Source: Arctopsyche grandis (taxonomy: Eukaryota; Arthropoda; Insecta; Trichoptera; Hydropsychidae). Taken from it: a stretch of DNA of 64,000 nt. Below, piece after piece: positions 1-14,000 of this stretch. The first letter of the stretch is position 1. Every line of letters begins with the position of its first letter. The notes below the pieces were generated by a model that ran no database searches, was not told where the DNA came from, and saw nothing but the letters and a program-made list of their open reading frames with translations. The DNA lies in the NCBI RefSeq assembly GCF_051622035.1, contig NC_135364.1, forward strand, positions 17,545,001-17,609,000, written 5' to 3'. A program made the position numbers and the translations under genes.

Positions 1-1932
1 CTTGTATGTGTGTCTTTACGTATCTCTACTACATTTTGAATATATTATTCTTAATTTTATTGTAGCGTTCGTTTTCGGCGTAGTAAATTCACTAGTCGTA
101 TAAAGAGATTGATGACGTTCCAGATTGCGAAAACCACTTTTGCGAATATTGAAACGTCTTATTTAATTAATCCATCGAGGAAAAATATTCGATATAAGCT
201 GCGTACAATCGTATAATAACATTTTTGAAATGTCAGTATATTTTTCTATAATATAGTTAAGCAAATAAAGAACAAAATTCTGAAATATATATTACATTGG
301 TTGATTACTTTGAAACTGAAAAGTGCTTCTTATACTTTATGGACGGATTGGTTCGTATTAAAGTTTCAATATGTCCACATTAGACACGTTGGAAAAGTTG
401 ACTCGATTTTTAACGTTCACCTGAAAAGTTGCGAGTGTGTTTCGAGTTCTGTTTCACTTTATCTGAAACCCTTCACGTCTCGGCTTCAAGTTTTCATTGT
501 TGTTGTGTATGTACAAGGTTTTGAGGCTTTCTCGGTTAGGTTTTCGCATGTTAACCGTACCTACCTACTCGAGTGGAGATAATTTATGACAACGTTTGAA
601 TAAAGTTTTCATTGATAGCGTTGAGGCGACGTGCCACCGACACCAAAAAATGGATGATGAATTACAAAGAAGATGAAGAATAATATATATGAAAAAAAAA
701 CGAATTTTCTTATCGCACAAGGAAAAGTCATTTTTGTACTCGGCGAGGAACCACATTGTTCGAGACGTATTTTCCTCATACGTTTCTCAATATGTGTTAA
801 GGCAAAATATATAATATAAACTTGACGATAATCCAATTTTGTCTTTTGATATTGATGATAATGGTTTATTTTATCGTTATTGTTGTGATAGAGATGTATT
901 AATGATAGTTTTCGTATATATATGTATATTTTTTTTATTTATTTCGTACACATATGTACACATATACCAGGACACCCTAATGCACTTTCCTGGTCAATTA
1001 CAAACATACAGTATCTAGACAGAGTGGGTAGCATTATAAACTTAAATTTGCGAGAGGTAAATAGGATATATTTTATAATAAATAAGATATCTCAAGGAAA
1101 CAAACAAAAAAAAAGTATAATATATGCATATGTATACATGTATTTATATACTCTATTTATTTAATCAATTAATTCACCATTATATATTAATGTTCAAAAT
1201 CAATAATGCTGCTAAGACAATGATAACTAATATGAATAGAATATGCTAGAAATATGTAAATCAATACTTTAATTGTTTTTAATTTTCATAATATATTACA
1301 TATATAATATAAATGTATGTATGTTGTATGTATGTATGCAAATTGAAGTATATACTACATATGTATATTCTAAATATTGTGTACTTCATATGTATATGTA
1401 CATAAATATATTTGATCGTACTTTGTCTTTGAAATCAAATTAAAGTACAGTGATTTTTCATAATATAGTCGATTTATCAAAATAACAATTGAATTTGGAG
1501 TAATCCAAATGAAAACCGTCCACATAGAAACTTTTTTTTTTTAAAAATCGAAAAAATTAGCGTTAAAATCAAACGACGATAATTAAAAAGCAATCAAGTG
1601 AAAGCTTTTACTATAAATGGAAATGCGGCAAATTTGATCGTTGTTTGTCCTATCGTATAATATTATTATGTAACGATGAATATTTTTCAGAATTTTATGA
1701 AATCGTTCATCGCCTATGAATATATTGTATATAAAGCTTTCAACAATATAACTGACACTCGGAACTTTTCCCCGGAAAACTTTTGTTTGTCGCAGTCGAA
1801 ATAAATAGACGAGAGAACGATTTTTCGACAGTTGCGAATACGCTTTCTGAAAAGAAATCGAACAGTCTTTATTTATTTAACCATCACCTACCGGTAATAC
1901 GTATACTGAAAGACGAATGTGTTCAATTTTAG
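1..1932 (+). other. Dscam intron (upstream part)
   Basis: No exon with Ig-like translation was found. It holds AT-rich sequence, CATATGTA simple-repeat tracts near 1300-1400, and one decayed SINE 3' end at 905-1100. The intron that precedes the Ig2b exon is therefore at least 1.9 kb long. Confidence 0.6.
905..1100 (-). mobile_element. Decayed SINE 3' end
   Basis: Contains the hairpin at 966-993 (CCAGG...TCCTGG) with ATTAGGGTG-like loop on the minus strand, next to a T-rich stretch that would be the A-rich tail. The tRNA-like head is not recognisable. Confidence 0.45.
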
Positions 1933-2079
1933 GTTCAAGATACATTGCAACGGAGCGCGGTGAGCTTTTGATACGATCAGTGCAACAAGAAGATGCATCA
2001 GCCAAATATTCGTGTCTGGTCCTCAACACTCTCACCGGCGAAAGGAAGCGAAGTCCTTCAACTATGCTGACTTTGAGCG
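1933..2079 (+). CDS. Dscam: Dscam exon: second half of Ig2
   Basis: Acceptor TTTTAG, donor GCG|GTATGA. The exon enters with two bases of a split codon and leaves with one. The translation has GELLIRSVQQEDASAKYSC, the F-strand region and second cysteine of an Ig fold, then NTLTGERKRSP, which matches the conserved LTGE stretch after Dscam Ig2. In Dscam1 this half follows the variable exon 4; here only one copy is present and its partner first half is not found in 1-1932. Confidence 0.9.
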
Positions 2080-5000
2080 GTATGAATTTTTCATTCGGAA
2101 TTGAATTTGTCACTGAAATGTCGTTATTTAATAATACTTTTTCAGATTTACCGTCGGGAATGGCTCCACGTCTCCTCGCTCCAATTTCTGAAGTCGTAAT
2201 TGAAAACGGAAGAGAGCTGTACGTAATCTGCTCATGTGTCGGAAATCCAACACCAGTCTACAGGTATTTATAAAATTTCACTATATTATGTAAGATGCCA
2301 CGAAAGTGCGTATTTTTCTATTATTTTTGTACTATCCTAAACATTGACATATGTACATACATATATACATATATAAGCATATTACATATACTGTCTTTAG
2401 TGAAAGCTTACACGAAGTTTATTACAAAAGCTGATTTCACTGATACGTTGGTGAATGTAATTTTAAACATAAATATTTTTAAATTATATAATATGTAGCT
2501 GTGATGATCTAACTACTACCCGTACTAGTTGACTTAAGTCATGTGTACGACTTAAGTCAACTACTGATGTGCCAAATATTGAAAAGTTCAAAACCAAATA
2601 AGTCATTGATCAGATATGTAGATATCCTTAATAAAATTAATATAAGTGCATATTTATATTTTACTGTATATGAATAAAATTTGCATTAATAATTTGGTAA
2701 AATTTTAATTTATACTTTTATTCACTAACTACATACATATATAAAATTTTCAATACTGAAATAATTTTCCTGTCACTGAAAAAGTTGCCGACCACTGATC
2801 TATATGCTATGAGGTGTAGTGACGGATCCAAGATTTGTTCAGGGGGGGGGGGGATATAAAAAAACATATATACAATAGAGTTGTCAACTGAGAAGTAAAA
2901 AAATATTAAATTTTATCCGTAAACCTAGAAACCGTATTTTTCAGATGTCAAATCTCGTATTTGCTGGTGCATTCACTTCACTTTATCATTAAGAAACTCT
3001 AATCTACATACTAAGAAGAGCTTTATTTTACAAAATAATGTTCCATAAATTATAATATTAACTGTAATATTTGTATGTATGTATGTATAAAAAATAGTAG
3101 ATAAAAATAAATATTGGTTAGATCAGATTTTACGAGAATTTCCGAAAATAAAAAGCTTCGACTTCAAACCGAATATAATTTGTTTATATTGCTTAGAAAG
3201 AGATTTTTTTTACATGAAAGTTTCCCAACATTTATTGCTAAAATGTATTACGGAAAGGTTGACGACATCGCGTCACTTTTAATTCTCGGTTCCTGGCGGC
3301 ATAGGGTCAGTGTACCTGTTTTTTTACACTAGGTTTTTCCGAACTTATATTCATGTGGGAAGCCGTTTTATATCGTTTGGCGAAAGAATGCGAATTTGGA
3401 AGCCCTGCTATGGGGGGGGGGGATTTCTCCCATCGCCCTCTTCTTGGACCCGTCCCTGATGTAAAGATTTTATTTCTTAGTACAATTTTTTTAATAAATG
3501 ACTTTTATTTTGTATTGCAGTTGGTTCAGAGAATCGGCCGGGCAGTTGTATCCAGTAGTGAGCACGCCACGTGTCATAGTGTCACACGACGTGTTGCACG
3601 TGCGTCACGTGCAGCCTCCGGATTCTGGAACGTGGGTGTGCGTAGTACGAAATCAGTACGGGGAGCAGAGACAACATGCGACCATTTCTATATCGGAACC
3701 ACTCACCGTTCATATTCAACCGCAACTGTTGGTAAGTGCCATTTTTTATGTACATGCATACATACATATGTACATACTCGTACATTGAGAGCGTGACTGA
3801 AAGAAAATAGCTAGAAAACTTTGTACTTTGGATCTGCGAAATACGTTGGAAAGGAAATGGAGTTTCAACGGACACATTGAGACTACGTGTATATGATAGG
3901 TAAAGAAACGTATTTTGGGCATCTATTTTCGTCAATTTTAGCATTTTCATTTTTCATTTTAGCGTTTTTTGGCATTAAAAATGTTCAATTTTAGCTTCTA
4001 TTTTATGAAGAGTTTAATTTTAGATAATAATCAATTTCGATGAATTTTAATAAAATTTATTTACATACATACATACATATATACAATTTAAAGACAACAC
4101 AACAATTAAAAAATAATAGAAAAATTCAAAAATGTTTTGTAATTAAAATTACAAAGAAAAAAACATGCATATTAAAAAACAAAGACAAAAATCATGAATA
4201 TAAAAATACGAAGACAAAAAATATGAATATAAAAATATAATACCAATTAAAATTTATTAAAACTCAACATGGAGCATTTCTACGGATTCTTTTTGAGATT
4301 CGTGCGACGATCGGTAACAAATTATATTGTATTTACTAAAATTCCTTTCAGCATCCACACTATTGACACCAAATAGATTTTAGAGCTGCACAACCCATTT
4401 TCTCGCTCACCTATGCTCACCATACATGTATTAAATGCTATTAACACAGAACAACAAAACTTCGACAACGATCAAAACTTTCCGGAACTTCGAAAGAAAA
4501 CAAACAAGCGTGCGCACAGTGATGTTGCTAACGCAATAATACGCACATAACCCTAAAGAGATTGACCATAGACATAAATTTAATCTTAAAAATAATTGAC
4601 TATACCCTTTTGGATACACAGCTCCAACTGTCTTCTTTTGTTTACAGTAGTAGACAAAAGCAGTTGCTTGGTTTCGACAGGAAAAACACCGTCTATGGTA
4701 AACTGCAAGCTCTGTTTTATCCCCTCAATTTCTTCACATAATAAATGGGCAAAGGGATAAGAAGACCCTTATACATAAATTGTCTATTAATTTTATGAAT
4801 TTTAATGCAAATTTCACTTTTGTTCGTTATTTTAGCATCTATTCGCATATTTTACGAATTTAGCAGTTATTAGCATCTATTCCGAATTTTAGCATTAATG
4901 GCAAAATGCCTAAAATACGTGTCTCTAATGATTGGGCATCAAAAATGTTGGGAATTTCATCCGAAATTCGATTGGTCTTGGGTGCACTAAAATTCGACTA

Positions 5001-8000
5001 CTGTATTATCTACATATGTACGTATATACGGTTCGTAGCATGCTCAAGCATGGTTTCATCAATTGGTCTCTCATGCTATAACGCATCTAGAGAAAATTTC
5101 TCAGTTTTTATTAATATATATGAAAACCTTTTCCCTAGTTCTTTTATTTTTGTAGCTATGGAAATTCACTCCCTGGCAAAGCGAAGAGATGTCTTTTTCA
5201 GGAAGCACTTTATAAAAATATTAAGTGGTTTACAATCCCTCAATTCTGAAGTAGTTCAATTTTCTGGCTCCTGAAGGAAATTGTAGGGTATTGCGGAATC
5301 GTGAGCTGTTTCTATTCATTAAGGCTAGAACAAATGTATTCATAAACTCGCCCCTTTCTCGAACTGTTCGACTCCTCAAAATGCTGGATCATTATTTAGA
5401 TCGCTTTAATGCTAGCTGTGATGAGGTGGCCTAATAGATCTTATGAAACTCTTAACATCTTATCTTAATATATAATTTTGAAAGACACTTTGTATGTAAC
5501 TATTGTTGGTTTGTAGAATTCATGACGTTCAATTTAATAAAAAAAAACAAATGAATATTCAAATAAAATAAAACTTTTCAAATAAATTGAATAAAATGTT
5601 TGCAATTAGATTGGCCATGTTTAATCGGTTTATATTCCAAATACTGAGCGAATCCGGGTAAAACCATTACTATATAATATGTTCCTTATTCTCTTTTAAT
5701 ATTTTTTTTTTCATTTTTATTATTATTATAATTTATATATCTCTTCTGGAGAAACGTTTTATATCTTTGTAGCATTCATTTTCAATAAATAAATAAATAT
5801 CCAATAAGACTTGTATGTTTTTTGATATTTATAAAAATATTCTAGATCCAATATGAAAATAAATTTAAATCAATTTATTAATACCATCATAATTACAAAT
5901 CCTAATTGAAAATTATATGATTTTGTAAAACGAATTTTCATTCGTGCATTCCAATAATTTTCAATGAAAATTTTTTGATGACGTCTATTGTTTGTACGTA
6001 GTTTGATTATATTTAAATAATTTTACACGTGGATTTATTTTCGTTTTGAAATATTAGTGATTTGTTGAAAATAATGCGCTTGAAATTTAATTTTAAATTT
6101 TGAAATATAAAACCTATTGGATATAAAATGTAAAATTTGACTACAGGTACCTATACTTAATTATATAATTAGTGAGTCTTGTTTTTTCCATACATGAGAA
6201 AATTTTCGTTTGATGTAATTTTTTTGGATCTTTTTCTTGCAAAGTTATACATATTTCTCCACATAAAAATATACACACACATATGTAAATTACTGTCTTA
6301 TGTGTATTGTGCTATATCCGAATTCATTCATCTGCCACTTTCATAATGAATAATTAATATACCGAGAGTTTAAAATTATTTACACGTTTCGTTAAATACC
6401 GATTGTATATTAATTGATTTACATACATATCTATATACAACTTGTATAAATATCGTATGCAAAACCCTCAGGCATATGTGTCATAATGCCTCATTTCGAT
6501 CTCGGTTTTCAGCATATGGAGTGACATAATTTGACAACTTGTGTGAAAATGTGCGTAGAGATGGTGAAAAATGGTTGTAATGTGGTAGAATTAGTCTTGG
6601 CACTTGCTGGATCTAGATAGAAAGGGGTCGTACCGAAGAAAAAAAGATTAATAGAACCACGTCACCATTATAACAAAAGCACTTAGCTGAGGTACGATAT
6701 ACTCTATGCAAGGCTCACATACATATACATATACGTACATATTGTGTAAGTAACGTTAGAAAAAAAATCATTTTGAACTTCAAAATTAGTCTCTTATCGA
6801 TTCTCGGTTCGTATATATAATAGGTACATAAATATATTATATACATATTAAGTCAAATAATTTCATATAAAGTTTAATAATTTCATAGGTTATTACGTAA
6901 TAGTCAATTTGGTTGAAGGCTGATTGCCGTACCGGAAACGAGTATGCTATAGCCCCCCTATATTCCCATCCCCGGTTTGATATTGCGTTCACGCAGAACT
7001 AACGGTACATTTAAGCCCGGAAATGATCCGATAAGTTTCACATTTCCGGGCTTCAAACCCGAGCGGTTGTGTTAACTGAAACGCGCGTTAATGTCTCCGT
7101 CGCACATAACTAAGTGTGAAATACGCGAAAATTTTCGACACCCGAAATTTAATTTCGGAATCGTTCCAGTTGATCGCGTCGGCGACGTTTCGTTGAAAAT
7201 TTTAAAAATTGGATTAAATTTAAATTTTGCACGTGCCAAATCGCGGGCTGTTATTGTATGTCTGTATGTATGTATATATGGATGTACATATGTAGGTATA
7301 ATGTGAAGCGTGCTTGCACTGCTTTTGGAATGCTGTGAATATTTAACTCTCAGCGAGCATCCGGTATTAAATCATTGTTCTCGTGGATTGAAATTTAATT
7401 TTTACATTATTGGAAAATAGTGGTTTATATATGCATATAAAAACGTAGAGGATTTAATTGGAAAAATTGGGCTTCTCTTTTGAAAATATGTTCGAAATAT
7501 CTTTGTGTTGTCAAATGTATAGGTAAAAAAAAAATATATATGAAAAATTTATAGAATTTATTTATCATATATTTGACATCGTTTAAAACATGAGAGTATT
7601 GGAGTATTTACATTAGAAAGTACACTTCAACTACCGTTATAGTTGAAGTTTATTTTCAGTTGTATGTAAATATTCCGTCTAACTCACCTAAGTTGATTCA
7701 TATGGCGAATTACATTCCAACTGGTCAAAATATATTACAACTGAAAATTCAGTTGAACCATAAGTTAGTACCAAGTAAAATGGAGAGGTTAGGCTTTCGT
7801 GAAAACATCACTCGACTAGTAAATTGAGTTGAAAAGTCTCATTTTTGTTTTGAATAAATTCTTAGTTATCGTAATACGGTACTCATTACAGTTATTCTTA
7901 ATATCTAGCAAATATTAATGCATTATTTAATTCTAAAGCATTCATAAATACATTATAGCTGTCAAAACGTCGTTGAAAGTTTATTTGCGCTTGTAGATAT

Positions 8001-11000
8001 ATCATTTACTAGTTGTATTCTATGTAATATGAATGACCTAAAACGATTGAATATATTTCAACTGAAAATATGTACACTTCAACTGTAACATACGTATACA
8101 TATACATTTTAAAGCACGTGCTAATATAAGGAACAGCCAATTTTTATCATTTATTTTTAACTATTTTTGTCAGCAAAATCGTTGAAAAGCAAAATATAAA
8201 TATTGATTCTACATAATGTTCAATTTTAATCTAAAATGTTCGCATTTTGTGAATAGCGGAAAGTAATTCAAATGGTGGAAAATTGATTGCATTTAATTCA
8301 GGTACAATTTGTTTTTAAAACTGCAATATGTAGATATATTTTTAATAATTATATTCATATTTCATGATCAAAAATATACTAAACAGATACAGTCAACAAT
8401 AACAAATAAAAAGCGCAAAACACGTTGAATAATGAATATAACAAATGGAAATACGGTGCAGAATTTACATTTCAATAGCAAAATTAAAATCTTGTAACTT
8501 ATTATGCAGTCAGAGAGCAAAAGCGCTTTGAATTTTCATTAAATTAAATTCAAAATAGACAGAAATCGCCATAAATTAAAATTGAAGTCTCACAAAGTTC
8601 CCATGTGTGGGTAGATAAAATGAAAAATCACAGGGACAATTGCAAAGCCGATTCGACGGACATGCTGCACTTATGCCACGTATGTGTATGCGGTTAAAGT
8701 GCAATTACATGCGATTCTGATGGAGGACCGGCGGTCGGTACGCGGACCGGTATTCGCTTACCCCTGGCCGTTGAGGCAATCAAGTGCGGTGAAACGGAAG
8801 GGCCGGTAAATATGACTTCACAGGGTGCATTGTTGCAGCATCCCTGGTTCTCCCAACCCATGCAGTAATGAAGGCCCACCCCACAGTGCATCTCGAAGTG
8901 CATCCGATCAGAGATGCGCAACGCGCGGTCGCCGGACCGTGACTTTCCGATGCATAACGACCCCCGTTGCAGACGTGGCTCGGCCCCTTCCGAGCGGAAA
9001 ATAATCATGTTGCAATTATCTAACAAAACTTATTTCGAATGTACATTACATGCTTTATTATATGTAAACAAGGTGTCCGTATGTAAGGAGTTGAAATGTA
9101 TGGAGTATTCATTTTGGATTTTAATCGTTGCTATAAGATTGTCAGAGAATATAAATTGATTTGGATGAAGTAATAGTAAGTAGCATTCATTGATTACCTA
9201 TATATGATATACATATGTACATACATTGCACACAAATTCAATGAAGCAAAGAAAAATAAAAAAAATTCTTTAACATTTAAATATGTATGTTATAATATTT
9301 AAACATACGGAAACAGTATTCGTGGGTGATAAGCATGACAAAGGTAGTGGAGAGAGTGAAAGATTGAAATGGCAATGGGCGTGTCACGTTGCTATTAGAA
9401 TGGAAAAATAGTGGACAAAATAAGTGATAGAATAGTACCTAATAGAGTTATAGGAAGGCCGCAAGGATGATAGGTATGTAGATGAAGTCAGAAAAATGTG
9501 TGAGGTGAAATGGATGAGAGTTGCGCAAAATAGAGACGAATGGAAGTGTGTGGGAAGGGCCTTCATCTAGTAGTGGATGGTGAGTGGCTGTAGATGATGA
9601 TAATGATTTGTATGTTTTTATTTAAAATATATCGATGTAACACTCTCGTGTTGGCCATCTCTATCAACGAGAATCCAAACAATTGAAAAAACTAGAATCC
9701 AAATAGGAATGGCTCATTTATTCCGTCTCTAGAAAAGCAGCCTCTAGGTTTTACATACATAAATTGTCATCAATTGATCTTTTCATGTATTTTATGGGTA
9801 GTTGTATTGATCTTTATTCCTTTTTACGAGGTTTTTATTAGTTTTACTGATTTTATGTATGTACGGCCCAGAAAATTTGTGAACTGATTTTGAACCACTT
9901 ACATTCTTTCGATTGCTTTGATATTTTACCAACAATGAATGTATGGGAATGTCTCCGTCATAACATTAAAGGTATTTAATCATTATTGAATCGTCTATCA
10001 GATCAACGTGATGACATCTGGATATCCAATACGCCTGAATTCTGCTGCCACCTACGCAGTTGTAACAGTTACTTTTTTCACACACTTTTAACATTACTTA
10101 TCATACAAGTGAAAAAGTCTTCAGCGAACTTTTTGTATAAACATACATATATAGACTAGCAGAAATATATTTCCGCCAACTCAAGACATTGAAAACATGC
10201 TGACAACTTGGATGATACATATCATGGCAGCACTAATTGGAAGGAAGGACCGAGGACTGTGCAATTTTTGAAAAATAGGGCATTCCATTCAAGAATTAAA
10301 TGGTCTCCATATGAATCTGTATTTGAAAAAACTGCAAACATTAGTCTAACATCATAAATATTGCCTTGTGATGTAATTAAGCATTTATAAACTGTAGACG
10401 ATATTGAAGAACTTTTGTTGGAGGTAGAAGAAGAAGACACTATATTAATCGAAGTATCAGAAGTAAATATAAAGTATTCGGAATATAAAACACCAGTGAA
10501 AGTATACTGTCACTGCTAATATTAAATAGCATACATATGTAATATGTACCATTCATAGAAAATGCCCCTATCATTTTGAATGTAGAAAATTTAAAAAAAA
10601 TGCTTAATTTTTACTTCTCTATTGAAAGGTTTCAAAGGAGAATCAATAAAATACCGTCTAAGCTTTAATAACTTTCTTATAATGAGAGGTTGAAAAAAAT
10701 TAATCTCACCACACTGGATACGAGAAGATTAAGAGGGGACTTGATCGAAGTCTGTAAATTATTAAATAATCATCCAACTTCTTTATGTTCAATGACTACA
10801 CTCATCTTAGATGTCACTCTCAGATTCTCAGAAAAATTGAACAAATTGATTAGGCATTCCTTCTTTTCAAACAGAGTGGTTTAAGTTTGGAATATTCTTT
10901 CCAAAAATGTAGCCAAATTTTGCCAACCTTAATATTTTTAAAAACAAGCTAGACGTCTGTCTAAAATTTAAAGGGTTTTTATAATCTTCATTTCTTTCTA

Positions 11001-14000
11001 TATTTTTGTTTTCTTTTAGTTATCATTTTACTATTATATTTTTTAAATCTTTTTCTGTTTACTTTTATTTCTTTATTTCTTTTTCATGTTTGACTTTCCT
11101 CTCTTAATTTTATTTTCATTTTATTATTGTTATCTTGAATATTTTTTTTTAATGTTTTTTTCTCATTTAGTTTATATTCATACCTACATATACATATACA
11201 TATGTATATCAAACCCCTTTGGGTATATTGGATTTGCCGCTTCCCCCAAGTATGTTAAATAAATAAATAAATTAAACATATGCATCTTTTTGATTTTCAA
11301 TTCTGGGGAAAGTTGTACTTGAAATTTATATATCTTTTGTAATTATAACCCACAATAGCCCCAATAAATTGAGGTCGTAAATTTTCTCTGGGGCGAAGGA
11401 AACCGTCCGTCGCCAGAGAGAGGGGTGAATTAAATTTTTGATGGCATTTTGTTACCTAAATGCAAATGCACGGAATTGTGTCAAAAATTAGTATTCGATC
11501 CGCGGTTCCTCGTTGCTATCAGCCAGCCTCCTCGGGGGAGTTTTCGCTTCCCGTTCGTTCGCCGGCAGGCTTTTCGCACCTAAAGCTCAAAGTTTCCACA
11601 TTGATTTATACGGCGGTATTATTTTGAGTCGGCGAGGGGCTCAAAACGACTTACACTCAATTTAAATGTCGCCGGCGAAACAACGCAAGCCTCCATTATT
11701 CACAAACTCTCGCCGCGTGAGGGGAGGAAATAAGACGGGGAGGGGGGGGGGGGGTGAGACGTTGCGAAAATTCATCATCATCGTTCAGTGTCGACGGAAA
11801 TGTATGGAAAATTGCCGCAAATCGACACCGAGAGAGGGAAAAGTTTCGCGGTTGACTTTAAACCTCAAATAAAATAATGATTGAACTTACCAGGGGCGAG
11901 CTCAAAAGCTTTTCCTATCATACATATACAATATCATTTTTCAGTACCGATTCTGTTATGTAATTTTATGATTACACTAGTCTATTATGCCCAAAGTAAT
12001 TCCCGAATGATTTTCAAATATTCCATAGTTTTTATTAAATATTTTCAAATTTTTATCTTATTAAAGAAACCTTAGTCACGATTACCTTATACTAATGTAT
12101 ATTTAATTTTACATTGCATTTAAGTTTAATTACTTGTGTTGTATGCTTTGGAAAGCCAATTAGCTTAACTTGTAATTTGAATGTAATATGCAAATTTCAA
12201 AGTTGATTTAATATTGAACTTCAACACGATTATCTGAAATACTACATTCATATACATGAGCCATTATATTTGAAAGTGGCATAAGTCCACCTTTAAAATA
12301 TAAAAAATTAATGTTTTGCGTTTAACAAGATGTATTTAAAAATACAAGTGGCCTGTAATACGTTTATTCTGCTTTTCCGAGATTCTGAACATATCGAATT
12401 CAAAGAAATGAACAATATGTGATAACAAAAAGTCAAAGAGAAATAATATTTTTGGAATTGAAAATTGGACTTTCCGCCACTTTCAAATATAACGGCTCAT
12501 ATAAACATACTTAATATGACACAATATGGCATAAATATATAGTATGACTTGAGTCATATTATGATCTAATCATTTTAGGGTCTAAATTTTGTATGAAAAT
12601 GTTACATTCTTAAAATATAATAATTCGAATATGTACGTATAAGGGATTAGTATTTGGAAAATACATAATGGTTAGTGACCTGTATTTTTAGCATTTGTGT
12701 TGTTAAAAATTGGCATTTGTGCGAATTTTTCGCATTTTTATGTGTATTTTTTAATGCTGATATTTTCTAATGTTTGTCGTTAGTATAATCTAATATATAA
12801 TTCGAAAGAGACTTTGTATGTATATTTGTTCGTTTGGTTCGTAGAATCCGCGACGTTCAATTTAATAAAAAAACCAAATGAATATTCAAACAAAATAAAA
12901 CTATTCAAATAAATTTATTAGAATGTTAGCTATTAGATTGGCCATGTTTAAGTGGTTTATATTACAAATACCAAGCGGTGCCGGCTAAAAACACTAGTAT
13001 ATAATATATTGGCTTTAAATTGTATGCATTTCATAAATTGTGTTGCGAAATATTGAAATGATATTTATTTAAAATACATACATATATATGTAGATAGATG
13101 CTTAAACTGAACATTCTATTCTCTGAAATGAAACATGACAATGCCTTAGTTAGAAAAAAAATAGATGTTTCTAAAATACATGTTAATGGGTTTGGACCTA
13201 TTCCTGTTGAAGTAACGTTGACCGGTTTAGACACTAACCGCGTATCATCTACTTTCGTATTCTCAATGTTCTGTCACGGTTAAAATCAATATGGGTGATA
13301 CGCATACGCTTAAGGTCAATTCGGATCGGTGGTGTTCGAATTGGATGGCTTGTATTAGCATCTCAATGGGGTGAGGATGCAGACTACGCACATTCGCCAA
13401 AATTGCACGGAGATTTGAACATAAAAAAGGGATGTTGGAGATTGTGTGCGATTCGACTGTTTCCTATCCATTCTACGACATATTGTCGAAGAACATTTAT
13501 GGAAAATTATCAAAAAATTAAATTAATCTTATTTATTGTATTCGACTATGCATTATCGTATGATATATGTATGTATGTACATATGTATTATAAATATATA
13601 AGGATGTTATTTTTACAATTTATTAAAATGAGAACTTTGGCGTATATAAATTTCACCTCGAAGCTCATGTTTTTTAATGTGTTTATCGAAAGTTGTCTTA
13701 ATTTTTATTTTACATTAAAAGTAAATTCTCGTCTTATAAAAAGCTTTGAGCTCAACTTTTTACTTAGGTTAAGCTTACGCGTCGTATATATTTGTTCAAC
13801 AGTTTTTAATTTTGACCATTTTTGATGAATAATTTACTTCTAAAATGCAAAACGAAATGAATAACAGTAATTTTCAATTAAGTTTGAATGACTGAAAGCT
13901 AAACATATGTACATATGTACATAGCTGCAGTCAAAATATGAGTCGTTACATTTAAAAGTGGTGGAAGTCCAATTTTTAGTTCCAAAAATACTATTTCTGT

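Noticed and set aside
3353..3796. 147-codon plus frame across the Ig3b exon
   Set aside because: It is a shadow in another frame; the real exon frame (3521-3731) gives the Ig signature and joins in phase on both sides.
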